Position numbers and translations under genes: made by a program. From Marchantia polymorpha subsp. ruderalis (taxonomy: Eukaryota; Streptophyta; Marchantiopsida; Marchantiales; Marchantiaceae), in NCBI GenBank assembly GCA_037833965.1, contig AP031357.1, positions 23,394,001 through 23,458,000 of the forward strand: a DNA stretch of 64,000 nucleotides, in the 5' to 3' direction. The notes beneath the pieces are model-generated. The model did not search any database, was not told the DNA's origin, and worked only from the letters and a program-made list of their open reading frames with translations. Shown piece by piece: positions 20,001 to 30,026 of this stretch; the first letter of the stretch is position 1; each line of letters starts with the position of its first letter.

Positions 20001-22476
20001 TATTTTAGTAGGGAGTGGAGCGGCAGTCGCGGCGGAAGCTGCCGCGCGCCACAGTTCCAAGGAGTCGCCAAGAGATTCTGTGGCGACTGAAATCCTCGAA
20101 ACAGAGGATGAGACGAGTTCGGAAGAGCAGGAAGCGGACTCTGTGCGGAAGACGCCAACAGGGGTACTGTGCGAGCAGATAGTGCCACTCCTGCGATATT
20201 TGGATCGCAAGACAGCAAAGTACTCGAGTTCCAGAAAATCGCAGTCTTATGTGGAGATTGTCAAGAGCAGGACGAGGAGCAAGGTGGCCACCTGGGCCAC
20301 TAGGTGCCAAACATTGCAGATGAGGAATACTGCCCTCCAACAGCACCTGGCGATCATGAAGAGACTACACCAAACCTTTGTGGTACCCCACTTTTGGTAA
20401 TTTTGAGGAAATTAAAACATTTTTGGAAAACTGTACCCTGGCAGCAATGTAAATAGCCTTCGGTGCATCAAAACAGAGTGAATTCGGAAGATTGCGGAGA
20501 TTCTCGAGGGATCTCGTAGAATCTAGGAGTTGGGTGCAGCAGTAAGGACGGGCACCACCCTCCCTGCGAGCTCTGCAGTTAGGATCCCTACGGCGCAAGG
20601 CGCAAAACCCGCCTTCGGAGCTACGTCCGCGGCGGTAGGGAAATCCTTCATATTTAGGTCAACCCCCGGACGCCTTGACCTAGCTAGGGTCTCGTTGGAA
20701 AGAGCTCGACGCACTGATTCCAACGAGCCCAAGAACGCCAACAGCGGATAAGGACTCCGGGAGTTATGAAGGTTGTAAGATACTCAGCTCTTCGCCTGCG
20801 CACAGGCGGAGAAGTTTTGTCCTATGCGCGGACGAAGGAAGTTCGCCTGTGCACATGCGAAATAGGGTTTGAGGTAGGCGCGAAGTTCGCCTACGCACAG
20901 GCGTCCGCTTGTGCACAGGCGCTTCGGCGTCGGCGGGAAATCCGCCTTGGGCCCTAGAAATGCGCCTTGTGAGGTAGAAATTGTACGGCGCCTTCTGCGC
21001 CAGCGCAGAGCCGCGGGCGAGCAAGGAGCCGCCAGAATAGTCAAATCCGTACGGACCGTACGGACGGGACGGATGGATGCGCTCTTGGACGGACGGAGTT
21101 GCGGCGGCGGAAGCGCTGTGGTAACACACTTTTTGTTTTTTTTGCAGAATTTAAACAATTTTAGAAAACTAGTACCGAAGCAGTGTTTGTAGTTAGAAAA
21201 GGGTACGTTAAATAGAGTGGATTGATGAGATCGTCACGAGGACACAAAGAATCACGTAGTCGGATGTACCAACGCCAATGTCTTTGGCGCCTTCGGCGAA
21301 AGCTCCTTTTCTGAGGTGGCTCTACTCATGCGCTTCCAGCGTATAAGGAAGCTACGCTTCCGGCGCAGACACCTCAGGAGGAGGTTTTGCTAAAGACGTC
21401 AGGAGAAGAGCCCGGACCTCTGAAGGCGTCCGACCATGAGTGCGCCTTCGACGATGCGCCGCTGGCACGGAAGGGGAAAACCTTCATAACGATCAGAATA
21501 CACAGTAGATCCAGTTGGTTGAAGTTGCATTAGAAAGAGCTCGAGACGCTCGTTCTAACGAGCCCAAGAGCGTCGGAGATGGATCAGGGACGGAGAAGTT
21601 ATGAGCGTCGGAAAACTCGTAGCCGGACATGCGCCGTTCGCGCTAGGGTTCACAGCCGGAAAGGATTCCCGTACGCCTTCGGCGATGCGCCTTCGGCGGA
21701 ATCACGCGCTCATAGGAGGAAACCAACTCAGAGTCGGAAGCGCCTTTGGCGGCTATTCATGGAAGGAAAGCGCCGGTCGGATGTACACCTCCGACGTGGC
21801 GCTGACGGCCGGATGCGCTGGCATGAGTTGCGCTGGCGGATATGCGCCGGCAGCAATGGACGAGGCATAAAGGACAAAATAAGCGGTACGACTGCGCGCC
21901 GGCGTAATTCGCTCCGACTAGATGTGCGCCTCCAGCAAGGCGCCGACGGATAAGGAACGCACCAGCGGCGACACGCCTCCGGTGAGGGACGGGTTAGGAA
22001 AAGACAACATGGCCGACGTATACCCTGCGGCATACTCGAGTCCGGAAGGTGGCGGCGGCGGGAGAATTCAACATTTACGCATGCGAATGCGCGCAGTGCG
22101 GAGACGTGAATTCGCGCATGCAAAGGGCGAACCGTTAGGCCGTATAGCCGGCTGCGTACGTTGTAACCAGTAAGAACGTTGGACGTTCTTGAAATCGGAG
22201 AAGAAAAGACTGCGCTCCAGTCTCATTCTCTCATTCTTGATTTTGCGATTTCCAGTTTCCAAGATTACGCGCAAGAGCGGAGCGACCTGCAGTGAGAGGA
22301 GAGAGTGCGGAGACGAGTTGCGCAAGGATCTTGGAAGACCTTGGAGAGAATTGCGAGTAGCGATCTTGAGCGTGAGCGCAGAGAGAGTGAGCAGTCAGTG
22401 CTTGAGCGGCCGACGCGCAGTGGCGATTGTGAGAGAGCGAGCGAAAGGGAGAACGTTTGTGTGTGCAGGCAACGCA

Positions 22477-25032
22477 ATGTCGAAGGTTCTCCAGCTGCGA
22501 GTGTCTCCACTCAGGGTGCCGCAGATCGGTCTACGCGCATTTCAAGATGTGCTGCTGAGGCTGAAGCTCGATTTTCTCCTGTGGGGGTGGAACTGGACAT
22601 GTCCGGAGATGGTGCGCGAGTATCTGCAGGAGAGACACAAGCCCTCTCGCGGATTCCGTCCACATCCAGAAAGATGGGACATTTGCAACTGGGCGCAGGT
22701 GTTGGGCAGGTGTGCCGGCGAAGAAGGGGATCTCCTCTTCGAGGCCGATAGCGTGAAGGTGTCCCAGGAGGAAGAAGTCTCCTACAATGAGCTCTTCAAA
22801 GTTGCCAGGCATCCCAAGAACGGTTTCCGGACACGGGATTACAAAGATCGATTGCGGAGAAATGTCGCGACTGCATTGCTGCAGATATTGCAGCCGACCA
22901 AGACCGCTTACATGCATGGTTGGCAGGTAGAATTTGTGGAGCTAGTGTTGTCAGGAGCTCCAGTGCATTGGGCACGGCTCCTGTGGAAGGTGACGCGCCA
23001 ACATGCGCAAGAAGAGAAAGGAGGAACCCTCAATCATCTATCGCCTTACTTGATCGTGTTTTATCGGGCGATGGGATGTTTGACAAATGCTGAGAAAACA
23101 CGGTTTCCGCAGCTGACCCGGAACTATCCAGGTAGATATTCGAGGGAGGCCGAAGTAGACACGGATCCGAACGAGGAACCTGCCAGTACGCCTCCGGCTC
23201 CGGCTCCAGCAAGAGCAGCAGAAGAACGTCGAAGTGAGCGCATTCCGCGAAAGCGGAAGTGGGATGAGAGACCTGAGGACAGGCAGCCGGAAGTGCCAAC
23301 TGCGCCGACTCGTGGTCGGCCCACCCCCGAGCCTCACAGTCGACCAAAACAGAGGGCACGCAAAATGCCAACTGGTACTGAGGAGACCGGGCGAACTCCG
23401 ACCCGGCGGAATCTCACACAGGAGGAGATAATCGCGCAGATTCTAGGGAAGACGACAAATACCTCTGCACAGAAGGCACCAAGGCCTTCGGGGGGAGATG
23501 GACGGACTGACAGTCGGCCGACTACGAGTCGGACGACTGAAGGCCGACAAGCGGAAGGAAGGCCAACTGAACGGCGCGTTGAACCGGACAGCAGGCCGGA
23601 AGCAGAAGAGAGTTTGGCTGACGAGCCAACAACCCTCAGAGGGTCGTCTTCGGCGGAAGGCACTTCTGGGAAAACGCCACCAGCAAGCAGGCCAAGTGGA
23701 GTCAAGACGCGCAGGGTGTATCCGACTCCCAGTCGGACGACTGCTGGTCGGCCGACTGCGAGTCGGACAACAGAGAGTCGGCCGGATTCGCCGACTGCGA
23801 GACGGACGGGGCCGGCGACCAGTGTGCGGACGCCTTCGGCGGACGCACCTTCAGCGAAGACACCTTCCGCGCAGATTGCGCCGGAAGGACAGGCAGCAGA
23901 AGCGGGCGGTGCAAAAGTGACAAGAGTCACTGCGGCGTCGACCCCTTCGAAGACCGAAGATCGAGCCGGAACAGGGGCTCAAGCAGTGGGATCTCCCACT
24001 GCCCTGGATATTTTAGCAGGCAGTGGAGCAGCAGTCGTAGCGGAAGCTGCTGCGCGCCACAGTTCCAGGGAGTCGCCAAGGGATTCGGTGGCGACTGAAA
24101 TCCTCGAGACTGAGGATGAGACGAGCTCGGAAGAGCAGGAAGCGGATTCGGTGCAGAAAACGCCAACAGGGGTGTTGTGCGAACAGATAGTTCCACTCCT
24201 GCGATATCTGGATCGCAAGACATCCAAGTACGCGAGTACTTTAAAACCGCATTCTTATGTGGAGACTATCAGGCGAAGGACGAGGAGCAAGGTGGCAAAG
24301 TGGGCCTCTAGGTGCCAAGTATATGTGGATAGGAACACCGCCCTCCGACAACACCTGGCGGTCACACAGAAGCTATACCAAGCCTTGCAGCAGCAGAGGG
24401 AGGATGCGGCGACGAAAAGTCAGGCGGATGCCGAGCTAATGCGGGCAAAGATCGAGTCGGAATTGCAGGAAGAGCGGAGACAAAACCACGTCCTAGCGGC
24501 CGAGCTTGCGCGCCAGACGCGCGCCTTAGAAGAAAGTCAAAGAGCCCGCAAGAAGGATGAGGAGTTGTTGCGCAACTTGCAATCCGAGTGCTCGGATTTG
24601 AGGGCACAACGTGCGGAAGCAGAAATGCAGCTGGCAGAGGTGGAGAGCAGCTGCAGGGCGCGAGGAGAGTTGGCGACACGGGTGACTCGTTGTCTAAAAG
24701 GATACGCCCATTGGGAGGTGGCAGCTCAAGAGAGGATCACACTCAGGGAGTTCGAGCTTCGGGCGGCGGCATTGACGGATGGTGACAGTCGGAGTCGGCG
24801 GCGAGTGGCGAGGAAATTAGAAACCTTCTTGTCGGGTGCGCGCGACACTATGGCGCACTTAGAGTCGGAAGTCACTACAGCGCTCCGACGCCTGGGGTTG
24901 CGCAGCCGGTCGGAAGACTGGCAAGGTAGAGACAGCGAGCGGATCAGTCCGGCGCGCAGGAGGCGCAGCACCGGATCAGCCGAGTGCAGTAGAATAGTTT
25001 GGTTTCGCGCAGATGCTGCGAGTAGTAGATAG
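22477..25032 (+). CDS. F1 U3-encoded protein (851 aa), copy in the solo LTR
   Basis: An open frame of 851 codons from MSKVLQLRVS; the frame stays open upstream to 22189, but only the MSK start is shared by all F1 copies. Domain order is the same as in the copy at 26422. It differs at scattered residues from the copies in the full element (for example NYPGRYS and KPHSYVE here), so it is an independent, slightly older copy that is still open. It sits between the GC-rich upstream U3 and the TATA at 46525, although the full F1 element now separates it from that promoter. Confidence 0.7.
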   Translation: MSKVLQLRVSPLRVPQIGLRAFQDVLLRLKLDFLLWGWNWTCPEMVREYLQERHKPSRGFRPHPERWDICNWAQVLGRCAGEEGDLLFEADSVKVSQEEEVSYNELFKVARHPKNGFRTRDYKDRLRRNVATALLQILQPTKTAYMHGWQVEFVELVLSGAPVHWARLLWKVTRQHAQEEKGGTLNHLSPYLIVFYRAMGCLTNAEKTRFPQLTRNYPGRYSREAEVDTDPNEEPASTPPAPAPARAAEERRSERIPRKRKWDERPEDRQPEVPTAPTRGRPTPEPHSRPKQRARKMPTGTEETGRTPTRRNLTQEEIIAQILGKTTNTSAQKAPRPSGGDGRTDSRPTTSRTTEGRQAEGRPTERRVEPDSRPEAEESLADEPTTLRGSSSAEGTSGKTPPASRPSGVKTRRVYPTPSRTTAGRPTASRTTESRPDSPTARRTGPATSVRTPSADAPSAKTPSAQIAPEGQAAEAGGAKVTRVTAASTPSKTEDRAGTGAQAVGSPTALDILAGSGAAVVAEAAARHSSRESPRDSVATEILETEDETSSEEQEADSVQKTPTGVLCEQIVPLLRYLDRKTSKYASTLKPHSYVETIRRRTRSKVAKWASRCQVYVDRNTALRQHLAVTQKLYQALQQQREDAATKSQADAELMRAKIESELQEERRQNHVLAAELARQTRALEESQRARKKDEELLRNLQSECSDLRAQRAEAEMQLAEVESSCRARGELATRVTRCLKGYAHWEVAAQERITLREFELRAAALTDGDSRSRRRVARKLETFLSGARDTMAHLESEVTTALRRLGLRSRSEDWQGRDSERISPARRRRSTGSAECSRIVWFRADAASSR

Positions 25033-25045
25033 GATAGCGTAGTGC
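24891..25045 (+). repeat. 155-bp direct repeat flanking the full F1 element, left copy
   Basis: Matches 46351-46505 with one difference that I can find. Both carry the AGTAGTAGATAGG variant that the other F1 LTRs lack, so they come from one parental LTR. This is the duplicated target of the full F1 element, far longer than the 4-5 bp seen at every other insertion here. Confidence 0.85.
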
Positions 25046-26421
25046 TGGTAACACACTTTTTGTTTTTTTGCAGAATTTAAACAATTTTAGAAAACTAGTA
25101 CCAAAGCAGTGTTTGTAGCTAGAGAAGGGTACGCTAAACATAGTGGATTGATGAGATCGTCACGAGGACACAAAGAATCACGCAGTCGGATGTGCCAACG
25201 TCTTCGGCGCCTTCGGCAAAAGCTCCTTTTTGAGGTGTCTCTACTCACGCGCTTCTAGCGTATAAGGAAGATACGCTTCCGGCGCAGACACCTCAGGAGG
25301 AGGTTTTACTAAAGACGTCCGGAGAAGGGCCCGGACCTCTAAAGGCATCCGACCATGAGTGCGCCTTCGGCGAAGCGCCGCTAGCGCGGAAAGGGAAAAC
25401 CTTCATAACAATCGGGATACACGGTAGATCCAGTTGGTTGAAGTTGCATTAGAAAGAGCTCGGGATGCTCGTTCTAACGAGTCCAAGAGCGTCGGAGATG
25501 GATCAGGAATGGAGAAGTTATGAGCGTCGGAAAACTCGTAGCCGGACATGCGCCGTTCGCGCTAGGGTTCACAGCCGGAAAGGATTCCCGTACGCCCTCG
25601 GCGATGCGCCTTCGGTGGAATCACGCGCTCATAGGAGGAAACCCACTCAGAGTCGGAAGCGCCTTTGGCGGCTGTTCATAGAAGGAAAGCGCCGGTCGGA
25701 TGCACGCCTCCGACGTGGCGCTGACGGCCGGATGCGCTGGCATGAGATGCGCTGGCATGAGTTGCGCTGGCATGAGTTGCGCTGGCGGATATGCGCCGGC
25801 AGCAACGGACGAGGCATAAAGGACAAAATAGGCGGTACGACTGCGCGCCGGCGTAATTCGATCCGACTGGATGTGCGCCTCCAGCAAGGCGCCGACGGAT
25901 AATGAACGCACCAGCGGCGACACGCCTCCGGAGAAGGGCGGGTTAGGAAAAGACAACAGGGCCGACGTATACCCTGCAGCGGACTCGAGTCCGGAAGGTG
26001 GTGGCGGCGGGAGAATTCAACGTTTAAGCATGCGAATGCGCGCAATGCGGAGACGTGAATTCGCGCATGCAAAGGGCGAACCGTTAAGCCGTATAGCCGG
26101 CTGCGTACGTTGCAACCAGTAAGAACGTTGGACGTTCTTGAAATCGGAGAAGAAAAGACTGCGCTCCAGTCTCATTCTCTCATTCTTGACTTTGCAATTT
26201 CCAGTTCCAAGATTACGCGCAAGGGCGGAGCGACCTGCAGTGAAAGTAGAGAGTGCGGAGACGAGTTGCACAAGGATCTTGGCGGACCTTGAAAGAATTG
26301 GGAGTAGCGATCTTGAACGAGCGCAGAGAGAGTGAGCCGTCAGTGCTTGAGTGGCCGACGCGCAGTGGCGATTGTGAGAGAGCGAGCGAAAGGGAGAACG
26401 TTTGTGTGTGCAGGCAACGCA

Positions 26422-28983
26422 ATGTCGAAGGTTCCCCAGCTGCGAGTGTCTCCACTCAGGGTGCCGCAGATCGGTCTACGCGCATTTCAAGATGTGCTGA
26501 TGAGGCTGAAGCTCGATTTTCTCCTCTGGGGGTGGAATTGGACATGTCCGGAGATGGTGCGCGAGTATCTGCAAGAGAGACACAAGCCTTCTCGCGGATT
26601 TCGCCCACACCCAGAGAGATGGGACATTTGCAATTGGGCGCAGGTGTTGGGCAGGTGTGCCGGCGAGGAAGGGGATCTCCTCTTCGAGGCCGACAGCGTG
26701 AAAGTGTCCCAGGAGGAAGAAGTCTCTTACAATGAGCTCTTCAAGGTAGCTAGACATCCCAAGAACGGTTTCCGGACACGGGATTACAAGGATCGATTGC
26801 GGAGAAATGTCGCGACGGCATTGCTGCAGATATTGCAGCCGACCAAGACCGCTTACATGCATGGTTGGCAGGTAGAGTTCGTGGAGCTAGTGTTGTCAGG
26901 AGCTCCGGTGCATTGGGCACGGCTCCTGTGGAAGGTAACGCGCCAACATGCGCAAGAAGAAAGGGGAGGAACGCTCAATCATCTATCGCCTTACTTAATC
27001 GTGTTTTACCGGGCGATGGGATGTTTGACAAATGCTGAGAAAACTCGGTTTCCGCAGCTGACCCGGACTTATCCAGGAAGATATTCGAGGGAGGCCGAAG
27101 TAGACACGGATCCGGACGAAGAACCTGCCAGTACGCCTCCGGCTCCGGCTCCGGCTCCAGCAAGAGCAGCAGAAGAACGTCGAAGTGAGCGCATTCCGCG
27201 AAAGCGGAAGTGGGATGAGAGACATGAGGACAGGCAGCCGGAAGTGCCAGCTGCGCCGACTCGTGGTCGGCCCACCCCCGAGCCTCACAGTCGACCAAAA
27301 CAGAGGGCACGCAAAATGCCAACTGTTACTGAGGAGACCAGGCGAACTCCGACCCGGCGGAATCTCACACATGAAGAGATAATCGCTCAGGTCCTAGGGA
27401 AGACGGCAGAAACCTCTGCACAGAAGGCACCACGGCCTTCGGGAGGAGATGGACGGACTGACGACCGGCCGACTCCCAGTCGGATGACTGAAGGTCGACA
27501 AGCGGAAGGAAGGCCAACTGAACGGCGCGTTGAACCGGACAGCAGGCCGGAAGCAGAAGAGAGTTTGGCTGACGAGCCAACAATCCTCAGAGGGTCGTCT
27601 TCGGCGGAAGGCACTTCTGGAAGAACGCCACCAGCAAGCAGGCCAAGTGGAGTCAAGACGCGCAGGGTGTATCCGACTCCCAGTCGGACAACTGCTGGTC
27701 GGCCGACTGCGAGTCGGACAACAGAGAGTCAGCCGGATTCGCCGACTGCGAGACGGATGGGGCCAACGACGAGTGTGCGGACGCCTTCGGCGGACGCACC
27801 TTCAGCAAGGACACCTTCCGCGCAGATTGCGCCGGAAGGACAGGCAGCAGAAGCGGGCGGATCAAGAGTGACAAAAGTCACTGCGGCGTCGACCCCTTCA
27901 CAAACCGAAGATCAAGCCGGAACAGGGGCTCAAGCAGTGGGATCTCCCACTGCCCTGGATATTTTAGCAGGCAGTGGAGCAGCAGCCGCAGCGGAAGCTG
28001 CTGCGCGCCACAGTTCCAGGGAGTCGCCAAGGGATTCGGTGGCGACTGAAATCCTCGAGACTGAGGATGAGACGAGCTCGGAAGAGCAAGAAGAGGATTC
28101 GGTGCAGAAAACGCCAACAGGGGTGCTGTGCGAACAGATAGTTCCACTCCTGCGATATCTGGATCGCAAGACATCCAAATACGCAAGTGCCTTAAAACCG
28201 CAGTCTTATGTGGAGACAATCAGGCGAAGGACGAGGAGCAAGGTGGCAAGGTGGGCCTCTAGGTGCGGAGTATATGTGGATAGGAACACCGCCCTCCGAC
28301 AACACCTGGCGGTCACCCAGAAGCTGTACCAAGCCTTGCAGCAGCAGAAGGAGGATGCGGCGACGAAGAGTCAGGCGGAGGCCGAGCTAATACGGGCAAA
28401 GATCGAGTCGGACTTGCAGGAGGAGCGGAGACAGAATAAAGTCCTAGCAGCCGAGCTTGCGCGCCAGACGCGCGCCTTAGAAGAAAGTCAAAGAGCCCGC
28501 AAGGAGGATGAGGAGTTGTTGCGCAACTTGCAAACCGAGTGCTCGGATTTGAGGGCACAACGTGCGGAATTAGAAATGCAGCTGGCAGAGGTGGAGAGCA
28601 GCTGCAGGGCACGAGGAGAGTTGGCGGCACAGGTGACTCGTTGTCTAAACGGATACACCCATTGGGAGGTGGCAGCTCAAGAGAGGGTTACACTCCGGGA
28701 GTTCGAGCTTCGGGCGGCGGCCTTGACGGAAGGTGACAGTCGGAGTCGGCGGCGAGTGGCGAGAAAATTAGAAACTTTCTTGTCGGGTGCGCCCGACACT
28801 ATGGCGCACTTGCAGTCGGAAGTCACTGCAGCGCTCCGACGCCTGGGGTTACGCAGCCGGTCGGAAGACTGGCAAGGTAGAGACAGTAAGCGGAGCAGTC
28901 CGGCGCGCAGGAGGCGCAGCACCGGATCTGCTGAGTGCAATAGAGTAGTTTGGTTTCGCGCAGATGCTGCGAGTGGTAGATAG
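26422..28983 (+). CDS. F1 U3-encoded protein (853 aa), 5' LTR copy
   Basis: Open frame, MSKVPQLRVS start. Residues ~1-215: globular domain with LKLDFLLWGWNWTCPEMVRE, NWAQVLGRCAGEEGDLLFEA, FRTRDYKDRLRRN, GAPVHWARLLWKVTRQHA and GGTLNHLSPYLIVFYR. Residues ~225-560: low-complexity Pro/Thr/Ser/Arg/Glu repeats (RPTASRTTES type). Residues ~566-615: conserved block with LCEQIVPLLRYLDRKTSKY. Residues ~618-736: coiled coil (LRQHL..LYQALQQQKEDAA and on). Residues ~745-853: WEVAAQERVTLREFELRAA, then a basic tail with RRRRSTGSAEC. No transmembrane span or signal peptide. It is homologous to the F2 U3 protein. In a genomic RNA this frame would lie 3' of pol, the place where some elements carry env-like or accessory genes. 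Function unknown. CAG-ending pyrimidine-rich stretches upstream (26204, 26413) look like splice acceptors. Confidence 0.75.
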   Translation: MSKVPQLRVSPLRVPQIGLRAFQDVLMRLKLDFLLWGWNWTCPEMVREYLQERHKPSRGFRPHPERWDICNWAQVLGRCAGEEGDLLFEADSVKVSQEEEVSYNELFKVARHPKNGFRTRDYKDRLRRNVATALLQILQPTKTAYMHGWQVEFVELVLSGAPVHWARLLWKVTRQHAQEERGGTLNHLSPYLIVFYRAMGCLTNAEKTRFPQLTRTYPGRYSREAEVDTDPDEEPASTPPAPAPAPARAAEERRSERIPRKRKWDERHEDRQPEVPAAPTRGRPTPEPHSRPKQRARKMPTVTEETRRTPTRRNLTHEEIIAQVLGKTAETSAQKAPRPSGGDGRTDDRPTPSRMTEGRQAEGRPTERRVEPDSRPEAEESLADEPTILRGSSSAEGTSGRTPPASRPSGVKTRRVYPTPSRTTAGRPTASRTTESQPDSPTARRMGPTTSVRTPSADAPSARTPSAQIAPEGQAAEAGGSRVTKVTAASTPSQTEDQAGTGAQAVGSPTALDILAGSGAAAAAEAAARHSSRESPRDSVATEILETEDETSSEEQEEDSVQKTPTGVLCEQIVPLLRYLDRKTSKYASALKPQSYVETIRRRTRSKVARWASRCGVYVDRNTALRQHLAVTQKLYQALQQQKEDAATKSQAEAELIRAKIESDLQEERRQNKVLAAELARQTRALEESQRARKEDEELLRNLQTECSDLRAQRAELEMQLAEVESSCRARGELAAQVTRCLNGYTHWEVAAQERVTLREFELRAAALTEGDSRSRRRVARKLETFLSGAPDTMAHLQSEVTAALRRLGLRSRSEDWQGRDSKRSSPARRRRSTGSAECNRVVWFRADAASGR

Positions 28984-29016
28984 GATAGCGTAGTGCTAGT
29001 TAGGATCTTTTGAGAG

Positions 29017-29023
29017 TATAAAG
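29017..29023 (+). promoter_or_regulatory. TATA box of the F1 5' LTR with following inverted repeat
   Basis: TATAAAG, 34 bases after the end of the U3 frame, followed at 29029-29045 by CAAGGC-GTTTT-GCCTTG (6-bp stem, 5-base loop). Equivalent TATA positions: 35727, 45424, 46525, 58633, 60014. It marks the U3/R border, so the long frame is in U3. Confidence 0.65.
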
Positions 29024-29943
29024 TAGATCAAGGCGTTTTGCCTTGGGACTCTTCTAGTTTCGGAAGTGCAGATCAGGAACTCACTTTCTTGACGTGTTTG
29101 TGCATTTTGGTCCTGGCACCACGTAGAGAAGCTGCAGCATAGCGAAGTTACCGTATGTTGTAGTTGAAGGCCTTCGGCTGAATGTTCAGAGCTAGTACCC
29201 GGTTAGAGACTTGAGTAGTGCGGATCTGCACCTGCGGGTGATTTCTGATGCTCAGAGCCGGCTGCGAGTTAGATACTTGAACAGTTCCCCCTTACTCCTT
29301 CGAGTGACATATCCTGATTGTACTCCTACGGGAAGTTTCCCCTGAATGCCAATGTGAAGTTTCATTACTTCGTGTAAACCTTGGTTTGTAATTCAGGTTG
29401 TGTGTGTGTTACTGGATCGTGTTTTCAGTAAGTTCTCGGTCGGGTCTGCACTCCCTGCGTTTTGTGTGATAGTCGAGGGTGACGTCCACGGCGTACGTAG
29501 AGGCTTCGTTCCGAAGTGAGAAGTCCAGTCCGGGTACCCCCGCTAGTTCCTGGCGGAAGGGCAGTAAGAGCCGGAGTGGGAGGCACTTCCTGCAGAACCT
29601 CTGAGTGAACTTACGAGACACTTTCCCCCTGAAATCCGAAGCGGAGGTCCTGACCGACCTCCGAGTTGCGCTTTTTTGCCAGTTTCAGGTGTGTGTGTGT
29701 GTGTGTTGAGTGACCAAGCTGTACCGTGCATCCTCCGAGCATCCTCCGAGTTGAGATCCTCCTCCGAGTCGAGCCTCCGAGTCGAGCACTGCAGTATTTC
29801 TGGGAGTGACAGTCGCCTAGAATTCAAACTCTACCAAAAGTCTGTTAAACGTGACACTTTTACTCTGTGTGTTGCCTCTGTCCCTGTGGGTTCGATCTTT
29901 TTACCACCATACTGCAAGTTTTAGCCTTTGGTGGGTTATTACA

Positions 29944-30026
29944 TAAGGAGCCGACAACTTCTTTTTGGCGCCGCTGCCGGGGACAGTGCGTCAACACCAG
30001 AATACTTGAGCAGCAATGCTCGGTGA
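29944..30026 (+). other. F1 leader with tRNA-Asp-type primer site
   Basis: Primer binding site at 29966-29983 (TGGCGCCGCTGCCGGGGA), 22 nt after the LTR end. A 13-codon upstream frame (30016-30057, MLGECRRAIVWET) overlaps the gag start; the left element (586-627) has a frame of the same length with the same MLGECRR beginning. Confidence 0.8.

Larger units (their letters stand above)
25046..29943 (+). repeat. F1 5' LTR of the full element
   Basis: U3 upstream part (25046-26421) with GC-rich hairpin motifs and a 15-bp tandem repeat (TGCGCTGGCATGAGT type, ~25734-25790); U3 frame 26422-28983; TATA 29017-29023; R-U5 29024-29943 with a GT run near 29690. It ends TTATTACA immediately before the leader. 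Confidence 0.92.

Noticed and set aside
1-20378. The left LTR end plus gag (1-1615) and the pol tail plus LTR (16754 on) as one element
   Set aside because: The left LTR end is F2-type and the right LTR is F1-type, so they are not a pair; several rearrangement junctions lie between them.
25205-25385. CGCCTTCGGCG as the ultra-stable C(UUCG)G tetraloop
   Set aside because: The pairing that fits the flanks is a 4-bp stem with a three-base TTC loop; the CUUCGG tetraloop register leaves the next pair mismatched.
26422-28983. U3 protein as an envelope gene
   Set aside because: No signal peptide, transmembrane span or fusion-peptide-like segment; charged throughout, with coiled coil and basic tail.
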